A stretch of 64,000 bases of DNA from Nicotiana tabacum (GCF_000715075.1 NC_134087.1:157839436-157903435), one strand, 5' to 3'. Positions 23,600 to 38,443 are shown, counted from the first letter of the stretch. Notes: generated from the sequence alone by a model not told the origin. A program made the numbers and translations.

Positions 23600-26500
23600 A
23601 GTCAGCATTAGGGTTTTAAACCCTAAACTGAACTTTTTCCATTCAGTCAGCATTAGGGTTTTAAACCCTAAACTGAACTTTTTCCTTTAGTCGGCATTAG
23701 GGTTTTAAACCCTAAACTGAACTCTTTCCTTTAGTCAGCATTAGGAATTTAAACCCTAAACTGAACTTTTTCCTTCAGTCAGTATTAGGGTTTTAAACCA
23801 TAAATTGAACTTTTTCCATTCAGCCAGCATTAGGGTTTTAAACCCTAAACTGAACTTTTTCCATTTAGTCAGCATTAGGGTTTTAAACCCTAAACTGAAC
23901 TCTTTCCTTCAGTCAGCATTAGGGTTTTAAACCCTAAACTGAACTTTTTCCATTTAGTGAGCCTTAGGGTTTTAAACCCTAAACTGAACTCTTTCCTTCA
24001 GTCAGCATTAGGGTTTTAAACCTTAAACTAAACTTTTTCCATTAAGTCATTATTAGGGTTTTAAACCCTAAACTGAACTTTTTCCTTTAGTCAGCATTAG
24101 GGTTTTAAACCCTAAACTAAACTCTTTCCTTCAGTCAGCATTAGGGTTTTAAACCCTAAACTAAACTTTTTCCATTCAGTCAGCATTAGGGTTTTAAACC
24201 CTAAACTGAACTTTTTCCTTTAGTCGGCATTAGGGTTTTAAACCCTAAACTGAACTTTTTCCTTCAGTCAGCATTAGGGTTTTAAACCCTAGATTGAACT
24301 TTTCCATTTAGTCAGCATTTGGGTTTTAAACCCTAAACTGAACTCTTTCCTTTAGTCAGCATTAGGGTTTTAAACCCTAAACTGAACTTTTTCCATTCAG
24401 TCAGCATCAGGGTTTTAAACCCTAAACTGAACTTTTTCCATTTAGTCAGTATTAGGGTTTTAAACCCTAAAATGAACTCTTTCCTTCAGTCAGCATTAGG
24501 GTTTTAAACCATAAACTGAACTCTTTCCTTCAATCAGCATTAGGGTTTTAAACCCTAAACTGAACTTTTTCTATTCAGTTAGCATTAGGGTTTTAAACCC
24601 TAAACTAAACTTTTTCCATTTATTCAGCATTAGGGTTTTAAACCCTAAACTGAACTTTTTCCATTCAGTCAGCATTAGGGTTTTAAACCCTAAACTGAAC
24701 TTTTCCTTTAGTCAGCATTAGGGTTTTAAAACTTTAAACTGAAATTTTCCATTTAGTCAGCATTAGGGTTTTAAACCCTAAACTGAACTCTTTCTTTTAG
24801 TCACTAAACTGAACTCTTTCCATCAGTCAGCATTAGGGTTTTAAACCCTAAACTAAACTTTTTCCATTTAGTCAGCATTAGGGTTTTAAACCCTAAACTG
24901 AACTCTTTCCTTTAGTCAGCATTAGGGTTTTAAACCCTAAACTGAACTCTTTCCTTTAGTCAGCATTAGGGTTTTAAACCTTAAACTGAACTTTTTCCTT
25001 TAGTCAGCATTAGGGTTTTAAACCATAAAGTGAACTTTTTCCTTCAGTCGGCATTAGGGTTTTAAACCCTAAACTGAACTCTTTCCTTCAGTCAGCATTA
25101 GGGTTTTAAAACCCTAAATTGAACTTTTTCCATTCAGTCAGTATTAGGGTTTTAAACCCTAAACTGAACTCTTTCCTTTAGTCAGCATTAGGGTTTTAAA
25201 CCCTAAACTAAACTCTTTTCTTTAGTCAGCATTAGGGTTTTAAACCATAAACTAAACTTTTTCCATTTAGTCAGCATTAGCGTTTTAAACCCAAAACTGA
25301 ACTTTTTCCATTCAGTCAGCATTAGGGTTTTAAACCCTAAACTGAACTTTTCCTTTAGTTAGCATTAGGGTTTTAAAACCTTAAACTGAACTTTTCCATT
25401 TAGTCAGCATTAGGGTTTTAAACCCTAAACTGAACTATTTTTTTTAGTCAGCATTAGGGTTTTAAACATTAAACTGAACTCTTTCCTTCAGTCAGCATTA
25501 GGGTTTTAAACCCTAAACTGAACTTTTTCCATTCAGTCAGCATTAGGGTTTTAAACCCTAAACTGAACTTTTTCCTTTAGTCAGCATTAGGGTTTTAAAC
25601 CCTAAACTGAACTCTTTCCTTTAGTCAGCATTAGGGTTTTAAACCCTAAACTGAACTTTTTCCTTCAGTCAGCATTAGGGTTTTAAACCCTAAACTGAAC
25701 TTTTTCCATTCAGCCAGCATTAGGGTTTTAAACCCTAAACTGAACTTTTTCCATTTAGTCAGCATTAGGGTTTTAAACCCTAAACTGAACTCTTTCCTTC
25801 AGTCAGCATTAGGGTTTTAAACCTTAAACTGAACTTTTCCTTTAGTCAGCATTAGGGTTTTAAACCCTAAACTGAACTTTTTCTATTCAGTCAGCATTAG
25901 GGTTTTAAACCCTAAACTAAACTTTTTCCATTTACTCAGCATTAGGGTTTTAAACCCTAAACTGAACTTTTTCCATTCAGTCAGCATTAGGGTTTTAAAC
26001 CCTAATCTGAACTTTTCCTTTAGTCAGCATTAGGGTTTTAAACCCTAAACTGAACTCTTTTTTTTAGTCACTAAACTGAACTCTTTCCATCAGTCAGCAT
26101 TAGGGTTTCAAACCCTAAACTAAACTTTTTCCATTCAGTCAGCATTAGGGTTTTAAACCCTAAACTGAACTCTTTCCTTTAGTCAGCATTAGGGTTTTAA
26201 ACCCTAAACTGAACTCTTTCCTTTAGTCAGCATTAGGGTTTTAAACCTTAAACTGAACTTTTTCATTTAGTCAGCATTAGGGTTTTAAACCATAAAGTGA
26301 ACTTTTTCCTTCAGTCGGCATTAGGGTTTTAAACCCTAAACTGAACTCTTTCCTTCAGTCAGCATTAGGGTTTTAAAACCCTAAATTGAACTTTTTCCAT
26401 TCAGTCAGTATTAGGGTTTTAAACCCTACACTGAACTCTTTCCTTTAGTCAGCATTAGGGTTTTAAACCCTAAACTAAACTCTTTTCTTTAGTCAGCATT

Positions 26501-27020
26501 AGGGTTTTAAACCCTAAACTAAACTTTTTCCATTTAGTCAGCATTAGGGTTTTAAACCCAAAACTGAATTTTTTCCATTCAGTCAGCATTAGGGTTTTAA
26601 ACCCTAAACTAAACTTTTCCTTTAGTCAGCATTAGGGTTTTAAAACCTTAAACTGAACTTTTCCATTTAGTCAGCATTAGGGTTTTAAACCCTAAACTGA
26701 ACTCTTTCCTTTAGTTAGCATTAGGGTTTTAAACATTAAACTGAACTCTTTCCTTCAGTCAGCATTAGGGTTTTAAACCCTAAACTGAACTTTTTCCATT
26801 CAGCCAGCATTAGGGTTTTAAACCCTAAACTGAACTTTTTCCATTTTGTCAGCATTAGGGTTTTAAACCCTAAACTGAACTCTTTCCTTCAGTCAGCATT
26901 AGGGTTTTAAACCCTAAACTGAACTTTTTCCATATAGTCAGCATTAGGGTTTTAAACCCTAAACTAAACTCTTTCCTTCAGTCAGCATTAGGGTTTTAAA
27001 CCATAAACTGAACTCTTTCC
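23600..27020 (+). repeat. Higher-order block, about 14,320-bp offset, right copy
   Basis: Same order of variants as 9,280-12,700. Private changes include TTTTTTTTAGTCAC at the second truncated monomer (26066), where the left copy has TTTCTTTTAGTCAC, and CATTTTGTC near 26,845. The match breaks near 27,020, where this array returns to a GAGCCTTAGG unit. That edge is also the junction of the 3,113-bp tandem pair. Confidence 0.86.
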
Positions 27021-27052
27021 TTCAGTCAGCATTAGGGTTTTAAACCCTAAAC
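23940..27052 (+). repeat. 3,113-bp tandem unit, copy 1
   Basis: GAGCCTTAGG near 23,958 recurs 3,113 bases on, near 27,071. The truncated monomers at 24799 and 26066 recur at 27912 and 29179, also 3,113 apart. The copies share the TTTTTTTTAGTCAC form, the TTTATTCAGC unit and the TAGCGTTTTA unit. Copy 1 overlaps the right copy of the 14.3-kb repeat, so this tandem duplication is probably the later event. Confidence 0.87.
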
Positions 27053-29757
27053 TGAACTTTTTCCATTTAGTGAGCCTTAGGGTTTTAAACCCTAAACTGA
27101 ACTCTTTCCTTCAGTCAGCATTAGGGTTTTAAACCTTAAACTAAACTTTTTCCATTAAGTCATTATTAGGGTTTTAAACCCTAAACTGAACTTTTTCCTT
27201 TAGTCAGCATTAGGGTTTTAAACCCTAAACTAAACTCTTTCCTTCAGTCAGCATTAGGGTTTTAAACCCTAAACTAAACTTTTTCCATTCAGTCAGCATT
27301 AGGGTTTTAAACCCTAAACTGAACTTTTTCCTTTAGTCGGCATTAGGGTTTTAAACCCTAAACTGAACTTTTTCCTTCAGTCAGCATTAGGGTTTTAAAC
27401 CCTAGATTGAACTTTTCCATTTAGTCAGCATTTGGGTTTTAAACCCTAAACTGAACTCTTTCCTTTAGTCAGCATTAGGGTTTTAAACCCTAAACTGAAC
27501 TTTTTCCATTCAGTCAGCATCAGGGTTTTAAACCCTAAACTGAACTTTTTCCATTTAGTCAGTATTAGGGTTTTAAACCCTAAAATGAACTCTTTCCTTC
27601 AGTCAGCATTAGGGTTTTAAACCATAAACTGAACTCTTTCCTTCAATCAGCATTAGGGTTTTAAACCCTAAACTAAACTTTTTCTATTCAGTTAGCATTA
27701 GGGTTTTAAACCCTAAACTAAACTATTTCCATTTATTCAGCATTAGGGTTTTAAACCCTAAACTGAACTTTTTCCATTCAGTCAGCATTAGGGTTTTAAA
27801 CCCTAAACTGAACTTTTTCTTTAGTCAGCATTAGGGTTTTAAAACTATAAACTGAAATTTTCCATTTAGTCAGCATTAGGGTTTTAAACCCTAAACTGAA
27901 CTCTTTCTTTTAGTCACTAAACTGAACTCTTTCCATCAGTCAGCATTAGGGTTTTAAACCCTAAACTAAACTTTTTCCATTTAGTCAGCATTAGGGTTTT
28001 AAACCCTAAACTGAACTCTTTCCTTTAGTCAGCATTAGGGTTTTAAACCCTAAACTGAACTCTTTCCTTTAGTCAGCATTAGGGTTTTAAACCTTAAACT
28101 GAACTTTTTCCTTTAGTCAGCATTAGGGTTTTAAACCATAAAGTGAACTTTTTCCTTCAGTCGGCATTAGGGTTTTAAACCCTAAACTGAACTCTTTCCT
28201 TCAGTCAGCATTAGGGTTTTAAAACCCTAAATTGAACTTTTTCCATTCAGTCAGTATTAGGGTTTTAAACCCTAAACTGAACTCTTTCCTTTAGTCAGCA
28301 TTAGGGTTTTAAACCCTAAACTAAACTCTTTTCTTTAGTCAGCATTAGGGTTTTAAACCATAAACTAAACTTTTTCCATTTAGTCAGCATTAGCGTTTTA
28401 AACCCAAAACTGAACTTTTTCCATTCAGTCAGCATTAGGGTTTTAAACCCTAAACTGAACTTTTCCTTTAGTTAGCATTAGGGTTTTAAAACCTTAAACT
28501 GAACTTTTCCATTTAGTCAGCATTAGGGTTTTAAACCCTAAACTGAACTATTTTCTTTAGTCAGCATTAGGGTTTTAAACATTAAACTGAACTCTTTCCT
28601 TCAGTCAGCATTAGGGTTTTAAACCCTAAACTGAACTTTTTCCATTCAGTCAGCATTAGGGTTTTAAACCCTAAACTGAACTTTTTCCTTTAGTCAGCAT
28701 TAGGGTTTTAAACCCTAAACTGAACTCTTTCCTTTAGTCAGCATTAGGGTTTTAAACCCTAAACTGAACTTTTTCCTTCAGTCAGCATTAGGGTTTTAAA
28801 CCCTAAACTGAACTTTTTCCATTCAGCCAGCATTAGGGTTTTAAACCCTAAACTGAACTTTTTCCATTTAGTCAGCATTAGGGTTTTAAACCCTAAACTG
28901 AACTCTTTCCTTCAGTCAGCATTAGGGTTTTAAACCTTAAACTGAACTTTTCCTTTAGTCAGCATTAGGGTTTTAAACCCTAAACTGAACTTTTTCTATT
29001 CAGTCAGCATTAGGGTTTTAAACCCTAAACTAAACTTTTTCCATTTACTCAGCATTAGGGTTTTAAACCCTAAACTGAACTTTTTCCATTCAGTCAGCAT
29101 TAGGGTTTTAAACCCTAATCTGAACTTTTCCTTTAGTCAGCATTAGGGTTTTAAACCCTAAACTGAACTCTTTTTTTTAGTCACTAAACTGAACTCTTTC
29201 CATCAGTCAGCATTAGGGTTTTAAACCCTAAACTAAACTTTTTCCATTCAGTCAGCATTAGGGTTTTAAACCCTAAACTGAACTCTTTCCTTTAGTCAGC
29301 ATTAGGGTTTTAAACCCTAAACTGAACTCTTTCCTTTAGTCAGCATTAGGGTTTTAAACCTTAAACTGAACTTTTTCCTTTAGTCAGCATTAGGGTTTTA
29401 AACCATAAAGTGAACTTTTTCCTTCAGTCGGCATTAGGGTTTTAAACCCTAAACTGAACTCTTTCCTTCAGTCAGCATTAGGGTTTTAAAACCCTAAATT
29501 GAACTTTTTCCATTCAGTCAGTATTAGGGTTTTAAACCCTACACTGAACTCTTTCCTTTAGTCAGCATTAGGGTTTTAAACCCTAAACTAAACTCTTTTC
29601 TTTAGTCAGCATTAGGGTTTTAAACCCTAAACTAAACTTTTTCCATTTAGTCAGCATTAGGGTTTTAAACCCAAAACTGAATTTTTTCCATTCAGTCAGC
29701 ATTAGGGTTTTAAACCCTAAACTAAACTTTTCCTTTAGTCAGCATTAGGGTTTTAAA
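27053..29757 (+). repeat. 3,113-bp tandem unit, copy 2
   Basis: Second copy, in register with copy 1 until about 29,757, where AAAACTTTAAACTG replaces AAAACCTTAAACTG and the array enters the 4-kb units. Private changes include ACTATTTCC near 27,722 and AAAACTATAAACTG near 27,840. Confidence 0.86.
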
Positions 29758-32700
29758 ACTTTAAACTGAACTTTTCCATTTAGTCAGCATTAGGGTTTTA
29801 AACCCTAAACTGAACTCATTCCTTCAGTCAGCATTAGGGTTTTAAACCTTAAACTGAACTTTTTCCATTCAGTCAGCTTTAGGGTTTTAAACCCTAAACT
29901 GAACTTTTTCCTTTAGTCAGTATTAGGGTTTTAAACCCTAAACTGAACTCTTTCCTTCAGTCAGCATTAGGGTTTTAAAACCCTAAATTGAACTTTTTCC
30001 ATTCAGTCAGTATTAGGGTTTTAAACCCTAAACTGAACTCTTTCCTTTAGTCAGCATTAGTGTTTTAAACCCTAAACTGAACTCTTTCCTTCAGTCAGCA
30101 TTAGGGTTTTAGACCCTAATCTGAACTTTTTCCATTCAGTCAGCATTAGGGTTTTAAACCCTAAACTGAACTTTTTCCATTTAGTCAGCATTAGGGTTTT
30201 AAACCCAAAACTGAACTTTTTCCATTCAGTCAGCATTAGGGTTTTAAACCCTAAACTAAACTTTTCCTTTAGTCAGCATTAGGGTTTTAAAACCTTAAAC
30301 TGAACTTTTCCATTTAGTCAGCATTAGGGTTTTAAACCCTAAACTGAACTGTTTCCTTTAGTCAGCATTAGGGTTTTAAACCTTAAACTGAACTCTTTCC
30401 TTCAGTCAGCATTAGGGTTTTAAACCCTAAACTGAACTTTTTCCATTCAGTCAGCATTAGGGTTTTAAACCCAAAACTGAACTTTTTCCATTCAGTCAGC
30501 ATTAGGGTTTTAAACCCTAAACTAAACTTTTCCTTTAGTCAGCATTAGGGTTTTAAAACCTTAAACTGAACTTTTCCATTTAGTCAGCATTAGGGTTTTA
30601 AACCCTAAACTGAACTCTTTCCTTTAGTTAGCATTTGGGTTTTAAACATTAAACTGAACTCTTTCCTTCAGTCAGCATTAGGGTTTTAAACCCTAAACTG
30701 AACTTTTTCCATTCAGCCAGCATTAGGGTTTTAAACCCTAAACTGAACTTTTTCCATTTTGTCAGCATTAGGGTTTTAAACCCTAAACTGAACTCTTTCC
30801 TTCAGTCAGCATTAGGGTTTTAAACCCTAAACTGAACTTTTTCCATATAGTCAGCATTAGGGTTTTAAACCCTAAACTAAACTCTTTCCTTCAGTCAGCA
30901 TTAGGGTTTTAAACCATAAACTGAACTCTTTCCTTCAATCAGCATTAGGGTTTTAAACCCTAAACTAAACTTTTTCTATTCAGTCAGCATTAGGGTTTTA
31001 AACCCTAAACTAAACTTTTTCCATTTACTCAGCATTAGGGTTTTAAACCCTAAACTGAACTTTTTCCATTCAGTCAGCATTAGGGTTTTAAACCCTAAAC
31101 TGAACTTTTCCTTTAGTCTGCATTAGGGTTTTAAAACTTTAAACTGAACTTTTCCATTTAGTCAGCATTAGGGTTTTAAACCCTAAACTGAACTCTTTCT
31201 TTTAGTCACTAAACTGAACTCTTTCCATCAGTCAGCATTAGGGTTTTAAACCCTAAACTAAACTTTTTCCATTCAGTCAGCATTAGGGTTTTAAACCCTA
31301 AACTGAACTCTTTCTTTTAGTCAGCATTAGGGTTTTAAACCCTAAACTGAACTCTTTCCTTTAGTCAGCATTAGGGTTTTAAACCTTAAACTGAACTTTT
31401 TTCTTTAGTCAGCATTAGGGTTTTAAACCATAAAGTAAACTTTTTCCTTCAGTCGGCATTAGGGTTTTAAACCCTAAACTGAACTCTTTCCTTCAGTCAG
31501 CATTAGGGTTTTAAAACCCTAAATTGAACTTTTTCCATTCAGTCAGTATTAGGGTTTTAAACCCTAAACTGAACTCTTTCCTTTAGTCAGCATTAGGGTT
31601 TTAAACCCTAAACTAAACTCTTTTCTTTAGTCAGCATTAGGGTTTTAAACCCTAAACTAAACTTTTTCCATTTAGTCAGCATTAGGGTTTTAAACCCAAA
31701 ACTGAACTTTTTCCATTCAGTCAGCATTAGGGTTTTAAACCCTAAACTGAACTTTTCCTTTAGTCAGCATTAGGGTTTTAAAACCTTAAACTGAACTTTT
31801 CCATTTAGTCAGCATTAGGGTTTTAAACATTAAACTGAACTCTTTCCTTCAGTCAGCATTAGGGTTTTAAACCCTAAACTGAACTTTTTCCATTCAGCCA
31901 GCATTAGGGTTTTAAACCCTAAACTGAACTTTTTCCATTTAGTCAGCATTAGGGTTTTAAACCCTAAACTGAACTCTTTCCTTCAGTCAGCATTAGGGTT
32001 TTAAACCTTAAACTGAACTTTTTCCATTCAGTCAGCTTTAGGGTTTTAAACCCTAAACTGAACTTTTTCCTTTAGTCAGTATTAGGGTTTTAAACCCTAA
32101 ACTGAACTCTTTCCTTCAGTCAGCATTAGGGTTTTAAAACCCTAAATTGAACTTTTTCCATTCAGTCAGTATTAGGGTTTTAAACCCTAAACTGAACTCT
32201 TTCCTTTAGTCAGCATTAGTGTTTTAAACCCTAAACTGAACTCTTTCCTTCAGTCAGCATTAGGGTTTTAAACCCTAAACTAAACTTTTTCCATTCAGTC
32301 AGCATTAGGGTTTTAAACCCTAAACTGAACTCTTTCCTTTAGTCAGCATTAGGGTTTTAAACCCTAAACTGAACTCTTTCCTTTAGTCAGCATTAGGGTT
32401 TTAAACCTTAAACTGAACTTTTTCATTTAGTCAGCATTAGGGTTTTAAACCATAAAGTGAACTTTTTCCTTCAGTCGGCATTAGGGTTTTAAACCCTAAA
32501 CTGAACTCTTTCCTTCAGTCAGCATTAGGGTTTTAAAACCCTAAATTGAACTTTTTCCATTCAGTCAGTATTAGGGTTTTAAACCCTACACTGAACTCTT
32601 TCCTTTAGTCAGCATTAGGGTTTTAAACCCTAAACTAAACTCTTTTCTTTAGTCAGCATTAGGGTTTTAAACCCTAAACTAAACTTTTTCCATTTAGTCA

Positions 32701-33258
32701 GCATTAGGGTTTTAAACCCAAAACTGAACTTTTTCCATTCAGTCAGCATTAGGGTTTTAAACCCTAAACTGAACTTTTCCTTTAGTCAGCATTAGGGTTT
32801 TAAAACCTTAAACTGAACTTTTCCATTTAGTCAGCATTAGGGTTTTAAACATTAAACTGAACTCTTTCCTTCAGTCAGCATTAGGGTTTTAAACCCTAAA
32901 CTGAACTTTTTCCATTCAGCCAGCATTAGGGTTTTAAACCCTAAACTAAACTTTTTCCATTTAGTCAGCATTAGGGTTTTAAACCCTAAACTGAACTCTT
33001 TCCTTCAGTCAGCATTAGGGTTTTAAACCTTAAACTGAACTTTTTCCATTCAGTCAGCTTTAGGGTTTTAAACCCTAAACTGAACTTTTTCCTTTAGTCA
33101 GTATTAGGGTTTTAAACCCTAAACTGAACTCTTTCCTTCAGTCAGCATTAGGGTTTTAAAACCCTAAATTGAACTTTTTCCATTCAGTCAGTATTAGGGT
33201 TTTAAACCCTAAACTGAACTCTTTCCTTTAGTCAGCATTAGTGTTTTAAACCCTAAAC
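29190..33258 (+). repeat. About 4.07-kb higher-order unit, copy 1
   Basis: Markers recur 4,069 bases on: AACTCATTCC (29813 and 33882), truncated monomer (31204 and 35273), GCATTTGGG with TTAAACATT (30631 and 34700). CCATCAGTCAGC at the left edge fits an offset of 4,069-4,070. From about 32,270 copy 1 holds about 1 kb that does not follow copy 2 but reappears 1,022 bases later (32,270 to about 33,290), an inner duplication. Confidence 0.84.
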
Positions 33259-36200
33259 TGAACTCTTTCCATCAGTCAGCATTAGGGTTTTAAACCCTAA
33301 ACTAAACTTTTTCCATTCAGTCAGCATTAGGGTTTTAAACCCTAAACTGAACTCTTTCCTTTAGTCAGCATTAGGGTTTTAAACCCTAAACTGAACTCTT
33401 TCCTTTAGTCAGCATTAGGGTTTTAAACCTTAAACTGAACTTTTTCATTTAGTCAGCATTAGGGTTTTAAACCATAAAGTGAACTTTTTCCTTCAGTCGG
33501 CATTAGGGTTTTAAACCCTAAACTGAACTCTTTCCTTCAGTCAGCATTAGGGTTTTAAAACCCTAAATTGAACTTTTTCCATTCAGTCAGTATTAGGGTT
33601 TTAAACCCTACACTGAACTCTTTCCTTTAGTCAGCATTAGGGTTTTAAACCCTAAACTAAACTCTTTTCTTTAGTCAGCATTAGGGTTTTAAACCCTAAA
33701 CTAAACTTTTTCCATTTAGTCAGCATTAGGGTTTTAAACCCAAAACTGAATTTTTTCCATTCAGTCAGCATTAGGGTTTTAAACCCTAAACTAAACTTTT
33801 CCTTTAGTCAGCATTAGGGTTTTAAAACTTTAAACTGAACTTTTCCATTTAGTCAGCATTAGGGTTTTAAACCCTAAACTGAACTCATTCCTTCAGTCAG
33901 CATTAGGGTTTTAAACCTTAAACTGAACTTTTTCCATTCAGTCAGCTTTAGGGTTTTAAACCCTAAACTGAACTTTTTCCTTTAGTCAGTATTAGGGTTT
34001 TAAACCCTAAACTGAACTCTTTCCTTCAGTCAGCATTAGGGTTTTAAAACCCTAAATTGAACTTTTTCCATTCAGTCAGTATTAGGGTTTTAAACCCTAA
34101 ACTGAACTCTTTCCTTTAGTCAGCATTAGTGTTTTAAACCCTAAACTGAACTCTTTCCTTCAGTCAGCATTAGGGTTTTAGACCCTAATCTGAACTTTTT
34201 CCATTCAGTCAGCATTAGGGTTTTAAACCCTAAACTGAACTTTTTCCATTTAGTCAGCATTAGGGTTTTAAACCCAAAACTGAACTTTTTCCATTCAGTC
34301 AGCATTAGGGTTTTAAACCCTAAACTAAACTTTTCCTTTAGTCAGCATTAGGGTTTTAAAACCTTAAACTGAACTTTTCCATTTAGTCAGCATTAGGGTT
34401 TTAAACCCTAAACTGAACTGTTTCCTTTAGTCAGCATTAGGGTTTTAAACCTTAAACTGAACTCTTTCCTTCAGTCAGCATTAGGGTTTTAAACCCTAAA
34501 CTGAACTTTTTCCATTCAGTCAGCATTAGGGTTTTAAACCCAAAACTGAACTTTTTCCATTCAGTCAGCATTAGGGTTTTAAACCCTAAACTAAACTTTT
34601 CCTTTAGTCAGCATTAGGGTTTTAAAACCTTAAACTGAACTTTTCCATTTAGTCAGCATTAGGGTTTTAAACCCTAAACTGAACTCTTTCCTTTAGTTAG
34701 CATTTGGGTTTTAAACATTAAACTGAACTCTTTCCTTCAGTCAGCATTAGGGTTTTAAACCCTAAACTGAACTTTTTCCATTCAGCCAGCATTAGGGTTT
34801 TAAACCCTAAACTGAACTTTTTCCATTTTGTCAGCATTAGGGTTTTAAACCCTAAACTGAACTCTTTCCTTCAGTCAGCATTAGGGTTTTAAACCCTAAA
34901 CTGAACTTTTTCCATATAGTCAGCATTAGGGTTTTAAACCCTAAACTAAACTCTTTCCTTCAGTCAGCATTAGGGTTTTAAACCATAAACTGAACTCTTT
35001 CCTTCAATCAGCATTAGGGTTTTAAACCCTAAACTAAACTTTTTCTATTCAGTCAGCATTAGGGTTTTAAACCCTAAACTAAACTTTTTCCATTTACTCA
35101 GCATTAGGGTTTTAAACCCTAAACTGAACTTTTTCCATTCAGTCAGCATTAGGGTTTTAAACCCTAAACTGAACTTTTCCTTTAGTCTGCATTAGGGTTT
35201 TAAAACTTTAAACTGAACTTTTCCATTTAGTCAGCATTAGGGTTTTAAACCCTAAACTGAAATCTTTCTTTTAGTCACTAAACTGAACTCTTTCCATCAG
35301 TCAGCATTAGGGTTTTAAACCCTAAACTAAACTTTTTCCATTCAGTCAGCATTAGGGTTTTAAACCCTAAACTGAACTCTTTCTTTTAGTCAGCATTAGG
35401 GTTTTAAACCCTAAACTGAACTCTTTCCTTTAGTCAGCATTAGGGTTTTAAACCTTAAACTGAACTTTTTTCTTTAGTCAGCATTAGGGTTTTAAACCAT
35501 AAAGTAAACTTTTTCCTTCAGTCGGCATTAGGGTTTTAAACCCTAAACTGAACTCTTTCCTTCAGTCAGCATTAGGGTTTTAAAACCCTAAATTGAACTT
35601 TTTCCATTCAGTCAGTATTAGGGTTTTAAACCCTAAACTGAACTCTTTCCTTTAGTCAGCATTAGGGTTTTAAACCCTAAACTAAACTCTTTTCTTTAGT
35701 CAGCATTAGGGTTTTAAACCCTAAACTAAACTTTTTCCATTTAGTCAGCATTAGGGTTTTAAACCCAAAACTGAACTTTTTCCATTCAGTCAGCATTAGG
35801 GTTTTAAACCCTAAACTGAACTTTTCCTTTAGTCAGCATTAGGGTTTTAAAACCTTAAACTGAACTTTTCCATTTAGTCAGCATTAGGGTTTTAAACATT
35901 AAACTGAACTCTTTCCTTCAGTCAGCATTAGGGTTTTAAACCCTAAACTGAACTTTTTCCATTCAGCCAGCATTAGGGTTTTAAACCCTAAACTGAACTT
36001 TTTCCATTTAGTCAGCATTAGGGTTTTAAACCCTAAACTGAACTCTTTCCTTCAGTCAGCATTAGGGTTTTAAACCTTAAACTGAACTTTTTCCATTCAG
36101 TCAGCTTTAGGGTTTTAAACCCTAAACTGAACTTTTTCCTTTAGTCAGTATTAGGGTTTTAAACCCTAAACTGAACTCTTTCCTTCAGTCAGCATTAGGG

Positions 36201-36339
36201 TTTTAAAACCCTAAATTGAACTTTTTCCATTCAGTCAGTATTAGGGTTTTAAACCCTAAACTGAACTCTTTCCTTTAGTCAGCATTAGTGTTTTAAACCC
36301 TAAACTGAACTCTTTCCTTCAGTCAGCATTAGGGTTTTA
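33259..36339 (+). repeat. About 4.07-kb higher-order unit, copy 2
   Basis: Matches copy 1 up to about 36,339. There this copy continues into TTAGACCCTAATCTG while copy 1 has a plain unit at 32,270. A private change in the truncated monomer's neighbour (AAATCTTTC near 35,260) distinguishes it. From about 34,530 it also matches the next unit at an offset of 3,914. Confidence 0.84.
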
Positions 36340-38443
36340 GACCCTAATCTGAACTTTTTCCATTCAGTCAGCATTAGGGTTTTAAACCCTAAACTGAACT
36401 TTTTCCATTTAGTCAGCATTAGGGTTTTAAACCCAAAACTGAACTTTTTCCATTCAGTCAGCATTAGGGTTTTAAACCCTAAACTAAACTTTTCCTTTAG
36501 TCAGCATTAGGGTTTTAAAACCTTAAACTGAACTTTTCCATTTAGTCAGCATTAGGGTTTTAAACCCTAAACTGAACTGTTTCCTTTAGTCAGCATTAGG
36601 GTTTTAAACCTTAAACTGAACTCTTTCCTTCAGTCAGCATTAGGGTTTTAAACCCTAAACTGAACTTTTTCCATTCAGTCAGCATTAGGGTTTTAAACCC
36701 TAAACTGAACTTTTTCCTTTAGTCAGCATTAGGGTTTTAAACCCTAAACTGAACTCTTTCCTTTAGTCAGCATTAGGGTTTTAAACCCTAAACTGAACTT
36801 TTTCCTTCAGTCAGTATTAGGGTTTTAAACCATAAATTGAACTTTTTCCATTCAGCCAGCATTAGGGTTTTAAACCCTAAACTGAACTTTTTCCATTTAG
36901 TCAGCATTAGGGTTTTAAACCCTAAACTGAACTCTTTCCTTCAGTCAGCATTAGGGTTTTAAACCCTAAACTGAACTTTTTCCATTTAGTGAGCCTTAGG
37001 GTTTTAAACCCTAAACTGAACTCTTTCCTTCAGTCAGCATTAGGGTTTTAAACCTTAAACTAAACTTTTTCCATTAAGTCATTATTAGGGTTTTAAACCC
37101 TAAACTGAACTTTTTCCTTTAGTCAGCATTAGGGTTTTAAACCCTAAACTAAACTCTTTCCTTCAGTCAGCATTAGGGTTTTAAACCCTAAACTAAACTT
37201 TTTTCATTCAGTCAGCATTAGGGTTTTAAACCCTAAACTGAACTTTTTCCTTTAGTCGGCATTAGGGTTTTAAACCCTAAACTGAACTTTTTCCTTCAGT
37301 CAGCATTAGGGTTTTAAACCCTAGATTGAACTTTTCCATTTAGTCAGCATTTGGGTTTTAAACCCTAAACTGAACTCTTTCCTTTAGTCAGCATTAGGGT
37401 TTTAAACCCTAAACTGAACTTTTTCCATTCAGTCAGCATCAGGGTTTTAAACCCTAAACTGAACTTTTTCCTTTAGTCAGCATTAGGGTTTTAAACCCTA
37501 AACTGAACTCTTTCCTTTAGTCAGCATTAGGGTTTTAAACCCTAAACTGAACTTTTTCCTTCAGTCAGCATTAGGGTTTTAAACCCTAAACTGAACTTTT
37601 TCCATTCAGCCAGCATTAGGGTTTTAAACCCTAAACTGAACTTTTTCCATTTAGTCAGCATTAGGGTTTTAAACCCTAAACTGAACTCTTTCCTTCAGTC
37701 AGCATTAGGGTTTTAAACCTTAAACTGAACTTTTCCTTTAGTCAGCATTAGGGTTTTAAACCCTAAACTGAACTTTTTCTATTCAGTCAGCATTAGGGTT
37801 TTAAACCCTAAACTAAACTTTTTCCATTTACTCAGCATTAGGGTTTTAAACCCTAAACTGAACTTTTTCCATTCAGTCAGCATTAGGGTTTTAAACCCTA
37901 ATCTGAACTTTTCCTTTAGTCAGCATTAGGGTTTTAAACCCTAAACTGAACTCTTTTTTTTAGTCACTAAACTGAACTCTTTCCATCAGTCAGCATTAGG
38001 GTTTTAAACCCTAAACTAAACTTTTTCCATTCAGTCAGCATTAGGGTTTTAAACCCTAAACTGAACTCTTTCCTTTAGTCAGCATTAGGGTTTTAAACCC
38101 TAAACTGAACTCTTTCCTTTAGTCAGCATTAGGGTTTTAAACCTTAAACTGAACTTTTTCATTTAGTCAGCATTAGGGTTTTAAACCATAAAGTGAACTT
38201 TTTCCTTCAGTCGGCATTAGGGTTTTAAACCCTAAACTGAACTCTTTCCTTCAGTCAGCATTAGGGTTTTAAAACCCTAAATTGAACTTTTTCCATTCAG
38301 TCAGTATTAGGGTTTTAAACCCTACACTGAACTCTTTCCTTTAGTCAGCATTAGGGTTTTAAACCCTAAACTAAACTCTTTTCTTTAGTCAGCATTAGGG
38401 TTTTAAACCCTAAACTAAACTTTTTCCATTTAGTCAGCATTAG